38,367 nucleotides of DNA from a virus: the IMG/VR virus record IMGVR_UViG_3300010370_000089, positions 1 through 38,367 of that record; one strand, given 5' to 3'. The translations under genes were made by a program, and so were the position numbers. Position 1 is the first letter of the stretch. Each line of letters begins with the position of its first letter. The notes under the pieces were generated by a model. The model saw only the letters and a program-made list of their open reading frames with translations, searched no databases and had not been told where the DNA came from. This document shows positions 8,650 to 17,565 of this stretch, piece after piece.

Positions 8650-10416
8650 ATGAGCATCGCCCAAAAGGTTTTGGCCGACCCCGGCAAATACTCCATTCAG
8701 CAACTCCAACAAGCGATGCAAAGCGGTGTCATACCCGCTTACATTGCCATTCCAATTATTCAGTCTAAAATTCAAGAACAAAAACAAGCGCAGGTAGCAC
8801 AAACAATGCAGCAGCCGCCTGCGCAACAAAAGCCTCCCGTTGCTCAACAGGTCATGGACGAAGCTCGTGGCCTTGAGGCACTACCTACAAACTTACCAAC
8901 ACAAATGGCCGCAGGCGGTATCGTAGCGTTTGATGATGGTGGAGAAGTGAAGCGGTATCAGTATGGCGGTGTGACTCGTTGGGAAGACTTAAAACCGTAC
9001 ATAGGTGCTGAGGGGGTTGACCCCAATCGTGTGCGAGCAGAGATGCAACAGTTCTACGGTATTTCTGGAGGTCACGCAGCGTTTCCGAGAGTACGCCCGA
9101 CACAATTAAGGGGTGATGTGCGTATTGATCCGGTGACTGGCAAACCGATTACGTATGCGGAATTTTTAACGCGTCAGTCAACACCTTCTGGAGATCCAAC
9201 TGCAGGTTTTGGTGGTATGCCCAGTGCAAGCGATGCCCCCAGCGTTGGTCGTGATTCAGCTCCTGCTCCTGCCTCTGCTCCTGCTTCTGCTACGTTAGGC
9301 GGAGGGATCTCTCAGTTAGCGAAAGGTTTAGGCTTAGATCTTACAAAGTCTCCTATGGAGCGCATCAGCGGTCGCGGGTCTATTTCTATCCCCACGGTTA
9401 CCGGTGGGGATGTACAGCCATTTGTTCCTCCAAGCGGTAAAAGTATGACCGCACAAACAATGGAGCTGTTGGGTGGGTACGAAGGCGCTAGTGGGTACCT
9501 TGAACGAGCTGCCGCCCGTGATCAAGCCGCAGACGCTGCTATTGCCGAGGCTAATAAAGGGATCAAAGGTCAAGCTTTTGATGAATATAAGAAAACTTTG
9601 GAATCAGAAGCCAAACGCCTTGGCGCGGATAAAGACGAAGCCAAACACATGTCGCTATTTAAGGCTGGACTAGCCATGATGGCAGGTACTTCACGGCACG
9701 GCCTTGAAAACATTGGTAAGGGCGCTATGGTTGGTGCTGAAGATTATCAAGCTGCCATGAAGGATATTAGAAAAGCGGATAAAGAAAACCGTAAAGAGCT
9801 GGCGCTTATTGAGCAGGCTCGCCGTGCCGAAGCTCTTGGGGACCGCGACAAAGCACTTGCTAGGATTGAGCAGTCGCGTGATCGCGGAGATTTGCGCGAT
9901 CGTTATGTTGGAGATGCATTGCAAAAGGCGCTAGGTGTTGACCGTGCTCAAGCATATGATATGGCTAAAACCAACTTCACTACACAAGCGGATATCTACA
10001 GAACCAATCTTACTGGACTGTATGGGCTTGCAGGGCAACAGGTCGCTGGGGAATATGGACTTGCAGGTAAAGAACTAGCTGGACAGTATGGGCTTGCAGG
10101 ACAAGATGTTGGTGGTAGGTATTCACTTCTAGCAGCTGCCTTAACAGCAGCCGGTAAAGATAAACTTACTCCGTATCAAGAATCGCGGTTGCGGTTGGAA
10201 GCTGAAAAACAAGTAGATCCAATTGCGGTGCGTAATGAATTGGCTAAATCTTTGGGTCTCTCCAAAGTGCCCGCCCCCGGTGCCGATAAAACTTTTGACC
10301 AAAAAGTTAATCAATTATTTGAACAAAAAGTCTACGAGCGAATTTACGGCGCACCCCCTAGTGCAACTGGAGCAACTGGAACAGATCCGTTTGCTGGCTT
10401 TAAACTAGTACCTTAA
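8650..10416 (+). CDS. Internal virion protein (ejection core type)
   Basis: A 588-residue protein preceded by AAGGAG. It has a helical N-terminus (residues 1-70, Gln-rich), then MAAGGIVAFDDGGEVKRYQY near residue 90, a motif shared in looser form with the two previous virion proteins. A Ser/Ala/Pro linker spans about 180-220. About residues 295-435 form a long charged helical region that probably makes a coiled coil (KEAKHMSLFKAGLAMMAGTS, then EQARRAEALGDRDKALARIE). Around residues 455-490 there is a short run of YGLAG repeats. It belongs to the row of four virion proteins that ends in the giant gene. Family and exact role are inferred. Confidence 0.55.
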   Translation: MSIAQKVLADPGKYSIQQLQQAMQSGVIPAYIAIPIIQSKIQEQKQAQVAQTMQQPPAQQKPPVAQQVMDEARGLEALPTNLPTQMAAGGIVAFDDGGEVKRYQYGGVTRWEDLKPYIGAEGVDPNRVRAEMQQFYGISGGHAAFPRVRPTQLRGDVRIDPVTGKPITYAEFLTRQSTPSGDPTAGFGGMPSASDAPSVGRDSAPAPASAPASATLGGGISQLAKGLGLDLTKSPMERISGRGSISIPTVTGGDVQPFVPPSGKSMTAQTMELLGGYEGASGYLERAAARDQAADAAIAEANKGIKGQAFDEYKKTLESEAKRLGADKDEAKHMSLFKAGLAMMAGTSRHGLENIGKGAMVGAEDYQAAMKDIRKADKENRKELALIEQARRAEALGDRDKALARIEQSRDRGDLRDRYVGDALQKALGVDRAQAYDMAKTNFTTQADIYRTNLTGLYGLAGQQVAGEYGLAGKELAGQYGLAGQDVGGRYSLLAAALTAAGKDKLTPYQESRLRLEAEKQVDPIAVRNELAKSLGLSKVPAPGADKTFDQKVNQLFEQKVYERIYGAPPSATGATGTDPFAGFKLVP

Positions 10417-10431
10417 TCGTGGGGTAACCCA

Positions 10432-13400
10432 ATGCCAATCTACAACGTCCAAGCACCGGATGGAAAAATCTACAAAGTAGAGGGTCCAGAGAACGCAAAA
10501 GAAGCCGATCTTTTTGGGTTTGTCCAACAACAAATCGATACACAAAACATTCGACGACTGCAAAGAGAATACGGACCCGGTGTTATAGAAACTTTTGGAC
10601 GTGGCGTCAGACGTGGCGCTGGTGAACTTGCGTCTACAGTCACAGATGTTATACCCGCTATGGCGGCGTCGGCGCTTGGGTTTGACGAGTACGCTAAGCA
10701 GCAACTAGAAGAGGCGGCTAAAAAACGTCAAGAACGGACGGTCGCTGCCCCACCTGTATTTGAATCGTATAGAGACGTTGAAGGTATTGGGGATGCACTA
10801 AAATTCGCCGCTGAAACAGTTGGCGAGCAAGTACCTAATATCGCTACGGCACTCATTCCCGGTGCTGGTGCGGGTGCTTTGGCTACTCGTCTTGGGGTTG
10901 GCGCGTTTGGCAGATCCGCCGCTGTTGGCGCGGGTACCTTTCTCGGTTCTTACGCACAGAACGCCCCCGAGGTTTTTCAAAATATTTACAGAGAGACTGG
11001 GCAACTTGCGCCCGGAGCTGCGGCTATTTTTGGGGCTGGCTCAGCCGCGCTTGACTCCATCCTTCCCGCTGCATTGGCTAGACAACTGTCGGGCCCGGTC
11101 AAGATGGGTATTGTGGAGAAAGTGCTAGAAAAATCTGGGATGGACAGGGGGCTGCTACGCTCTGTTACAGCCAACGCGCTCAGAGGAGTTCCCATAGAAG
11201 GTCTGACTGAAGGCGCTCAAGAAGCTATTAGCATCGCCGCCGAAAAATTTGTGGGAGATAACCCTCAGATTTTTGAAAGTAAAGAGTGGGACCGCATCAT
11301 GGAGAGCGCCGTTCGTGGCGCTGTGGCGGGTGGTGTGTTTGGTGGTGTGGGGGGCGTAGCCGAAGCCGCTCAAAATGCGGCCCAGCGCCGTGCAGATTAT
11401 GCCGATGCTTTAGAGCGTCGTGGGCAGCGTCAGCTAGCAGCGGAAGTTCGCCGTCAATCTGCAGCAATCGATGAGCTTGCCGCACAACAACCACAAATGC
11501 AGCTACCCGGATTTGAACTGGGGCCTGCTACAGAACTTTATACTCCACCTAAACCCGAAAAGCTTGGCAAAGAACCGAAGGGCGGGCAAGTTCAGCGTGA
11601 GATGTTCACGGCTGAAGGCGAATTAACACCCGCTGTGGCTAAGCAAGCTGCCCGCGATGAGAAGAAAGCCGCTGTAGCTGAAGCTAATCGCGCTCGACAA
11701 GAAGCACAACGTCAAGCCGCAGAACTCAAAGAAGCTCAAGCAAAACTTAAAAAGTTTTTATCCGCTAAGCAATTGGAGTTGCCCGGTTTTGATGAAGCGT
11801 CAATCAAGGCGTATCAAGAACAAGTAGCCGCGCAACGGGCTGCGGCGCAAGCGTCTGGTCAAGGAGATTTGTTTGAATCACCGCCAGCAGTTCAACCTAC
11901 ACCAACTCCCACGCCTGCACCACAAGCCCCGCCTGCGCTTTCGCTTGAGAACATCACCAAGATTGACGATTTAAAATCGTTTGGGAGATTGTTTGGTATT
12001 GGGCCAACTGCTCGCATATTAAAGTCGGATGGCCCGCTGGCTGGCAAAGATATTTCAAATCCTCAAGACGCTGCAGAAGTTCGCCGTGTATTGGAAGCAT
12101 ATGCGTCGGGCAAACCCGCTACTGGGGCTGCTGAAAAAATTGAATCCTTTTTGAAGCGTCCCGAATTTCAAGGAGCGCCAGATGTTACAGGAACTATCAA
12201 ACAACCAAGTGGAACAAGCACTGAAGTGGCTGGCGAGCCCAGTGTTGGAGCCGCCCCCGGAGATTCTGAACAACTTAAACCAAGCGGAGTGGTACCTTCT
12301 GCACCGGCTGCTACAGACGTTATTGGAAGAGAAGAACAGCAGCCCGCTGCACTGACTGAACGACAGCAGCGTATTCAATTTGGAAAAGCTCTTGGCGCGG
12401 TTCAGCCATACCCCGGTATGCTTCAGGGGCGTAAAAATTTACCTGCGCAAAAAGCAGCAGTTAAAGGAGATTTCCCCGGAGTACTTGATGCGCTAGAGAA
12501 GAGCAAAAACGCCACTGTTGCCGAAGTCGCCCGACGTGCTAAAAATTTAGATACTAAAATTCAGATTGATGAAGCTGCCGGAGAAACTTACGAAGCGCGT
12601 AATGTTTTTATAGACCAGATGTCGATTGACGGCGCTAAAATGCATCTGGCTGCGCTTAGCAAGCTACGTGAGCTTGCCCCTGAAGTTAATAAGTTACCCG
12701 ACCGGGCGCTCCTTCCTTTTGAAATTTACTATGCGCCTATTCCCGCAATTCAAGAAGGACAAGAATTAGATACACCTTTGCGGCTAAGCCGAATTGCTGA
12801 AAATAATAACAGCATGTTTAGCCCGCTCGGGTTACCCGGCAAACCTAAACTAGATACCAAAGAAGATTTCAATGCATTGCTGAATGCGTTTGAGCGCACA
12901 ACTAAAGAAATTGGTGAAGATAAATTACGCTTAACTTCTACCGCATCAGTGATTCAACAAGGCGTGGCGGGAGCTTACAACCCAGAAACCAACACGATTC
13001 ATGTACCCGAGTACAACGCTAAAAATGAAGCAGTACTAGCGCATGAAATCGTGCACGCTCAAGTTTTACAAGCGGTCGCTAACCCTACTGAGGAACAAAA
13101 ACCTGCGGTTCAACGACTCAATACTTTATATCAGCACGTTAAAAAAGTTGTTGATGAACGGGCGCGGGTTAATGATTACTTTCGCGTTCCTTACGGTGTT
13201 ACTAATGTACAAGAGTTTATTTCTGAGGGTTTAGCTAACCCGGACTTTCAATATTTGTTGTCTCGTATTCAGTATCAGAACACAACTGTATGGGATAAAT
13301 TTGTTGAAGCAATTGCCAAATTGCTTGGCCTTAAAAATGATAATGCGCTGACCGAACTATTGACGGTTTATAGCGATCTCACAAATCGCCCTGCACCAAC

Positions 13401-16400
13401 ATCTCCCGCTAAACCACCACAAACAATCCCTAGTACCGAAACAAAAGCTCCTCCCAAACCGGGCAAACGCGCTAAAAAAGATATTGCTAAAGCTGAAGCA
13501 GGCGCTGCAGAATCGGTTAAAGAGCAAGCTAAGTTTATTAATGAAGTTGATCAAAACGTCAATGACCTGCTTGTATCTCGTTTGCGCGAAAAAGGACGCG
13601 ATGCGGGTATAAAGGACAAATACCTACCGTCAGAAGATTATCGCGGCTCAGAAATACATAACTTCTTACGCTTGCCAATGCTGATTGCCCAGTACCGCGA
13701 CTCTGAAAGTATGTTGAGTCAGTCACTTGGTACACCACAAGAAGCCAAGAATCGTCAGCAAATGGCGCAGATTGAAGAGGCTATCAGTGCGTCGAGTCCT
13801 GATGCCACTGAAATGTTCAATCGTTTACGTGGCTTGCCTATAGCACAACAAACCGCTGTGCTGTCAGAACTCAATCGTATGGGGTTGCGTCAATTTGACG
13901 AACAGGTAAATGAAACAATCCGTCGCATCAAAGAGACTACCCCACAAGCGCAACAAGATGAACGGGTTGTTCGTCTGGCTAAACCTACAGGACTGAGTGA
14001 ACAAGAGTTAGATGTACTGGCGGATGACTTTAATACAAAGTTCTTTTCACAAACAGGTAAACGGCTGTTCTTGCCCAGCTACGTAGGCCCGACGTTCAAT
14101 CAGGCCGATGCTGCTTTGGCACGAGCTGGTGATTTTAACGGCCTGTTGCGCAGTGTTCTTGATCAGATCAAAGACCCGGCCATCAAGCAGGTGCTGCGCA
14201 AGCTGCGCTCGTTGAACCTCAAGGTCAATGTTGTCGTTGCCCCCGTGGAAGACGGTAAAGCCGGTTCCTACGACCCTGCTACTAACACGATCACGCTTGA
14301 TCCAACTAACGGGATGAACGCACACGCGTTTATTCATGAAGCCATACACGCTGCTATCTCTAACGTGTTGGCCAGTCCAAATCATCCGTTGTCTAAAGAC
14401 TTCCAAAAGTTCTTTATCCAAATCCAAGATCGTCTCGGCGCTGCTTATGGCGCACAGAACTTGCAGGAGTTTGCCGCCGAACTAGTGGGTAACCCCAGTT
14501 TTCAAGCTGTATTGAAGTCCATTAAGACTCCACGCAGCGAGAACATGTTTAGGCACATCCTACGCAAAGTTGCGGAGTTCTTTGGGTTTGTGCCTAAGTC
14601 TTCAGCGTTTGACACTGGCTTAAACTTTATCGATAAAGCTTTGGATTTGACCGGTGATGTCGAAGCTACCGCTGCGCAGAAGATGTTCTTGGGGATGGGT
14701 AATTTCCCGGCGATAGCTCAAATTGGTCAGGCTATGCCAGCCATGACTAAACAAACGCTGGAAGGCGCTAAAAATATCTACTCCAATTTGTCTGAGGGTG
14801 GTGGATTTAAGCGGATGGCGTTTGGTCTTCTGCGTTTGGATAACTTGCGCGATATGTACGGCGATAAGTTGCCGTCCATTCAAACTTTGCTTGATGCGCT
14901 TGAGAAGCGTACTGGTATGCAGGAGCGCAAGATTAAAGATGCCAACACCAAGTACAAGCAAATGGTGAAGGTGCAAAAAGAAAACGCTCCTGCTATGAAG
15001 CGTTTGAACGACATCGCTATCGACGCTCGTATTGCTGGTGTAGATATCCTTGATCCTAAATTTCAGCCAAGCGCCGCACAACAAGCTGAATACAGTCGTT
15101 TAAAAAATCAGTTCGCTTCGTTGCCAAAAGATGTTCAAGATGTGTACCGCACTATCCGCAAAGACTACGATGCGTCGTTTTTCCAGTACATGAACATCCT
15201 TGAGCAAGCTGCAAACAGCGTATCTCCGTCATTAGCGACCCGTTTAGCGCAAGAATTTCAAACCCGTAAACCACTAGTCGGATATGTGCCGTTCTTGCGG
15301 CAAGGTAACTTCTTCGTGGAGTACGAGGACCCACAAACTAAAGAGCGCGCAGTAACTTCGTTTCAGTCTTTCCGTGAGCGTCAACAATTCGTTGACTCAA
15401 TGCTTAAAAACAGGAAACATCGCCTGTTCCAAAATATCGAAGACATGCGGTTCGCGGGGGACAGTCTGCCACCCACTCATTTTATTTATGAAATCATCAA
15501 CGGATTAAAACGACAAGGCGCATCTGATGCGCAGGTTGATGGAGTGTATCAAGCGTATTTAGCCACGTTCCCTGCTGAATCGCTGATGAAGCAATTCATG
15601 AAGTCAAAAAACACGGCTGGTATGGAGCGTGACATCGTTCGTGGTTATGGCGATCTAATGATCCGCTACGCACGTAAGCTTTCCAACTCGGAGTACATAC
15701 CTCAGATCGATCGTGCCGTACGTAATATACAAGAAGAAGCGCAAAAAGACGGTGACCCAACGCTTGTCGCTGCGGCTCAAAACATCACTGATCAGTCATC
15801 CTTCTTCCACAACCCGACGTACAGTGCGTTTGTGCACACGTCTACAGCGCTTAGCTACTTTGAGTTCATCGCAGGCAACATCTCGTCTGCACTGATTAAC
15901 ATCACATCACTTCCCATGATGGTGTGGCCAAAGCTAGTGGGATCGCATGGTTGGGCAAATGCTACGGCTGCTATGACGGCTGCGGGCAGAACCGCCATGA
16001 ATGATTGGAGTAAGGGCAAATATAAGAACTTGTACGAAACACTGATGGACCACGCCCAGCTTGAGCATACGATGGCGCGGGAGGTGTTGGAAGGTCGTCG
16101 TCAAAGTACAAATGAGTTCGTCGGGCTGAAGGGGCGCATACTCGATGGGCTGTCCATTCCCATGTCGGCTGCAGAAAAATACAACCGTGCAGTGACCGCT
16201 ATCGCCGCTTACGATCTAGCCAAGCAGTCTGGCATGTCAGAAGACAGAGCTATACAGCAAGCTCTCAATACTGTGAAAGATGTTCATACGTCTGGTATGG
16301 CGGTCACAGGACCTAAGTGGATGCAGACTCCATTGGGGCGCATGTTCTTTACGTTCAAGTCGTTTATTTGGAACAGCGCTTACGTTATGGCCCGCGCTTT

Positions 16401-17295
16401 TCATCAAGCGTTTAAGGGCGAAGATCCAAAAATTCGTGCCGCAGCGCAACGTCAACTGCTTGCCACATACGGCATGGCCACTGTGCTCACTGGTATGAAG
16501 GGCATGCCTTTTTACGGGGCGGCATCAGTGTTGGCCAGCATGATCAACACGCTGTTTGGGGATGAAGAAGAGCCATTCGATTTTGATGAGTTTATGCGTG
16601 ACGTATTTGGTGAAACCTTGTTTAAAGGGTTTGCCAATAAAGTGTTGAACCTTGAGATTGCTAATCGTGCGGGTATTGCGACCGACTTGATCTTCCGTGA
16701 TGATCCACGCGGTATTGCTGAGCATGGTTACGTGCTGTCTGCGTTGCAGCAATCTTTCGGTCCTCTTGGGTCTATTGCGGTCAACTCTGAGCGTGCCATT
16801 AAGTTGTTCGGTGAAGGCGAGGTTGTGCGCGGGCTTGAAACCATCATGCCTAGCTTTTACCGTAACGCATCTAAAGGTATGCGGTATTTGGTTGAAGGAG
16901 CGACCACGATCAAAGGCGACCCGATCATGGAAGACATCGGCGCGTACAACAGCCTGATGCAGATGATGGGCTTCTCTCCCGCTGATTTGTCTAGTCTATA
17001 TGAGAAGACACAAGCCGCTAAAGGTTTTGAACGTGAAATAATGCAGCGTCGTCAAAACTTGCTAGCGCGGTACAACATGGCTAGGACCGCCGGGGACTTT
17101 GAGCTGCTCTCGGATACCATGGACCGGATTGCTCAGTTCAATGCCGCTCGTCCAGCTAAAGCTATTACCCAAGACACCCTGCGTCGTTCGCAACGCGCAC
17201 GTGATGCGGCAGAAAAAGAAATGATAGCCGGAGTGCGTTTTGACAAAGATCTTCGCCCCGAGATCATCAACAGATTCTACGAAGACGAGGATTAA
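10432..17295 (+). CDS. Giant 2287-residue polyvalent virion protein with two HExxH zincin-like domains
   Basis: Visible parts in order: a small N-terminal domain (1-40); Gly/Ala-rich membrane-active-looking segments (about 136-180 and 290-318); a charged coiled coil (about 404-460); a Pro/Thr linker (about 486-503); a first zincin-like domain with HEIVH at 871-875 and E928/E932 as candidate third ligands; a Lys/Pro linker (about 990-1020); a second zincin-like domain with HEAIH at 1302-1306 and E1346/E1350; a region with YVPFLRQG at 1618-1625, resembling the PLxRFG motif of large polyvalent proteins; and a C-terminal helical part with hydrophobic stretches (about 1790-2080). It ends the virion operon, so it is probably packaged and ejected into the host like T7 gp16. 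No lytic transglycosylase motif was seen. Peptidase activity is an inference from the two motifs. Confidence 0.7.
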   Translation: MPIYNVQAPDGKIYKVEGPENAKEADLFGFVQQQIDTQNIRRLQREYGPGVIETFGRGVRRGAGELASTVTDVIPAMAASALGFDEYAKQQLEEAAKKRQERTVAAPPVFESYRDVEGIGDALKFAAETVGEQVPNIATALIPGAGAGALATRLGVGAFGRSAAVGAGTFLGSYAQNAPEVFQNIYRETGQLAPGAAAIFGAGSAALDSILPAALARQLSGPVKMGIVEKVLEKSGMDRGLLRSVTANALRGVPIEGLTEGAQEAISIAAEKFVGDNPQIFESKEWDRIMESAVRGAVAGGVFGGVGGVAEAAQNAAQRRADYADALERRGQRQLAAEVRRQSAAIDELAAQQPQMQLPGFELGPATELYTPPKPEKLGKEPKGGQVQREMFTAEGELTPAVAKQAARDEKKAAVAEANRARQEAQRQAAELKEAQAKLKKFLSAKQLELPGFDEASIKAYQEQVAAQRAAAQASGQGDLFESPPAVQPTPTPTPAPQAPPALSLENITKIDDLKSFGRLFGIGPTARILKSDGPLAGKDISNPQDAAEVRRVLEAYASGKPATGAAEKIESFLKRPEFQGAPDVTGTIKQPSGTSTEVAGEPSVGAAPGDSEQLKPSGVVPSAPAATDVIGREEQQPAALTERQQRIQFGKALGAVQPYPGMLQGRKNLPAQKAAVKGDFPGVLDALEKSKNATVAEVARRAKNLDTKIQIDEAAGETYEARNVFIDQMSIDGAKMHLAALSKLRELAPEVNKLPDRALLPFEIYYAPIPAIQEGQELDTPLRLSRIAENNNSMFSPLGLPGKPKLDTKEDFNALLNAFERTTKEIGEDKLRLTSTASVIQQGVAGAYNPETNTIHVPEYNAKNEAVLAHEIVHAQVLQAVANPTEEQKPAVQRLNTLYQHVKKVVDERARVNDYFRVPYGVTNVQEFISEGLANPDFQYLLSRIQYQNTTVWDKFVEAIAKLLGLKNDNALTELLTVYSDLTNRPAPTSPAKPPQTIPSTETKAPPKPGKRAKKDIAKAEAGAAESVKEQAKFINEVDQNVNDLLVSRLREKGRDAGIKDKYLPSEDYRGSEIHNFLRLPMLIAQYRDSESMLSQSLGTPQEAKNRQQMAQIEEAISASSPDATEMFNRLRGLPIAQQTAVLSELNRMGLRQFDEQVNETIRRIKETTPQAQQDERVVRLAKPTGLSEQELDVLADDFNTKFFSQTGKRLFLPSYVGPTFNQADAALARAGDFNGLLRSVLDQIKDPAIKQVLRKLRSLNLKVNVVVAPVEDGKAGSYDPATNTITLDPTNGMNAHAFIHEAIHAAISNVLASPNHPLSKDFQKFFIQIQDRLGAAYGAQNLQEFAAELVGNPSFQAVLKSIKTPRSENMFRHILRKVAEFFGFVPKSSAFDTGLNFIDKALDLTGDVEATAAQKMFLGMGNFPAIAQIGQAMPAMTKQTLEGAKNIYSNLSEGGGFKRMAFGLLRLDNLRDMYGDKLPSIQTLLDALEKRTGMQERKIKDANTKYKQMVKVQKENAPAMKRLNDIAIDARIAGVDILDPKFQPSAAQQAEYSRLKNQFASLPKDVQDVYRTIRKDYDASFFQYMNILEQAANSVSPSLATRLAQEFQTRKPLVGYVPFLRQGNFFVEYEDPQTKERAVTSFQSFRERQQFVDSMLKNRKHRLFQNIEDMRFAGDSLPPTHFIYEIINGLKRQGASDAQVDGVYQAYLATFPAESLMKQFMKSKNTAGMERDIVRGYGDLMIRYARKLSNSEYIPQIDRAVRNIQEEAQKDGDPTLVAAAQNITDQSSFFHNPTYSAFVHTSTALSYFEFIAGNISSALINITSLPMMVWPKLVGSHGWANATAAMTAAGRTAMNDWSKGKYKNLYETLMDHAQLEHTMAREVLEGRRQSTNEFVGLKGRILDGLSIPMSAAEKYNRAVTAIAAYDLAKQSGMSEDRAIQQALNTVKDVHTSGMAVTGPKWMQTPLGRMFFTFKSFIWNSAYVMARAFHQAFKGEDPKIRAAAQRQLLATYGMATVLTGMKGMPFYGAASVLASMINTLFGDEEEPFDFDEFMRDVFGETLFKGFANKVLNLEIANRAGIATDLIFRDDPRGIAEHGYVLSALQQSFGPLGSIAVNSERAIKLFGEGEVVRGLETIMPSFYRNASKGMRYLVEGATTIKGDPIMEDIGAYNSLMQMMGFSPADLSSLYEKTQAAKGFEREIMQRRQNLLARYNMARTAGDFELLSDTMDRIAQFNAARPAKAITQDTLRRSQRARDAAEKEMIAGVRFDKDLRPEIINRFYEDED

Positions 17296-17299
17296 AAAA

Positions 17300-17324
17300 A
17301 AGCCCCAGCGTTGTGCCGGGGCTT
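17300..17324 (-). terminator. Rho-independent terminator for the leftward operon
   Basis: An inverted repeat AAGCCCC (17300-17306) / GGGGCTT (17318-17324) with an 11-base loop. Read leftward, the stem is followed by eight T residues (17301-17294), a classic terminator that reaches the stop codon of the giant rightward gene. Read rightward, only two T residues follow before AAACCC, so it should stop the rightward transcript poorly. It lies at the meeting point of the two convergent blocks. Confidence 0.85.
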
Positions 17325-17340
17325 AAACCCTCAACAGGAG

Positions 17341-17565
17341 TCAGTGAGGAGAGTGCAAAGGCACTGTATCACTAACCCTCCAAACACGCAATCCATATTT
17401 ACCGTTCTCTACAACTTGTTTACACACAACGATTAGCCGCATTCTAGCTGCTTCGCTTGTGATGAACTTCTCCATACCTCGTCGATCGATGCAGGGTATG
17501 AACATGGACGTTCCGGGCTGAAACTTTGTCCATTCAATTACTACTGGCAGACCCATTACTTGCAT
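17341..17565 (-). CDS. Small conserved-looking hypothetical protein
   Basis: A 74-residue protein overlapping the end of the primase gene by 32 bases and ending 17 bases before the terminator, so it is the last gene of the leftward operon. The sequence has a strand-helix-strand look: PGTSMFIPCIDR, a helix with AARMRL, then VVENGKYGLRVWRV. I recognise the last element as recurrent in small phage proteins, but no function is known to me. ATG 17556 (fourth codon) is an alternative start. No strong Shine-Dalgarno sequence is visible, so translation is probably coupled to the primase. Confidence 0.6.
   Translation of the reverse strand: MQVMGLPVVIEWTKFQPGTSMFIPCIDRRGMEKFITSEAARMRLIVVCKQVVENGKYGLRVWRVSDTVPLHSPH

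Noticed and set aside
11286-11474. Alternative frames inside the giant virion gene
   Set aside because: They lack ribosome binding sites and have compositions typical of shadow frames of an Ala/Gly/Arg-rich protein.
17341-17365. GGAGAGTGCAAAGG on the rightward strand near 17350 as a ribosome binding site
   Set aside because: No start codon or open frame follows at a suitable distance, and the segment encodes the end of the leftward 74-residue gene. The match to the motif is probably chance.
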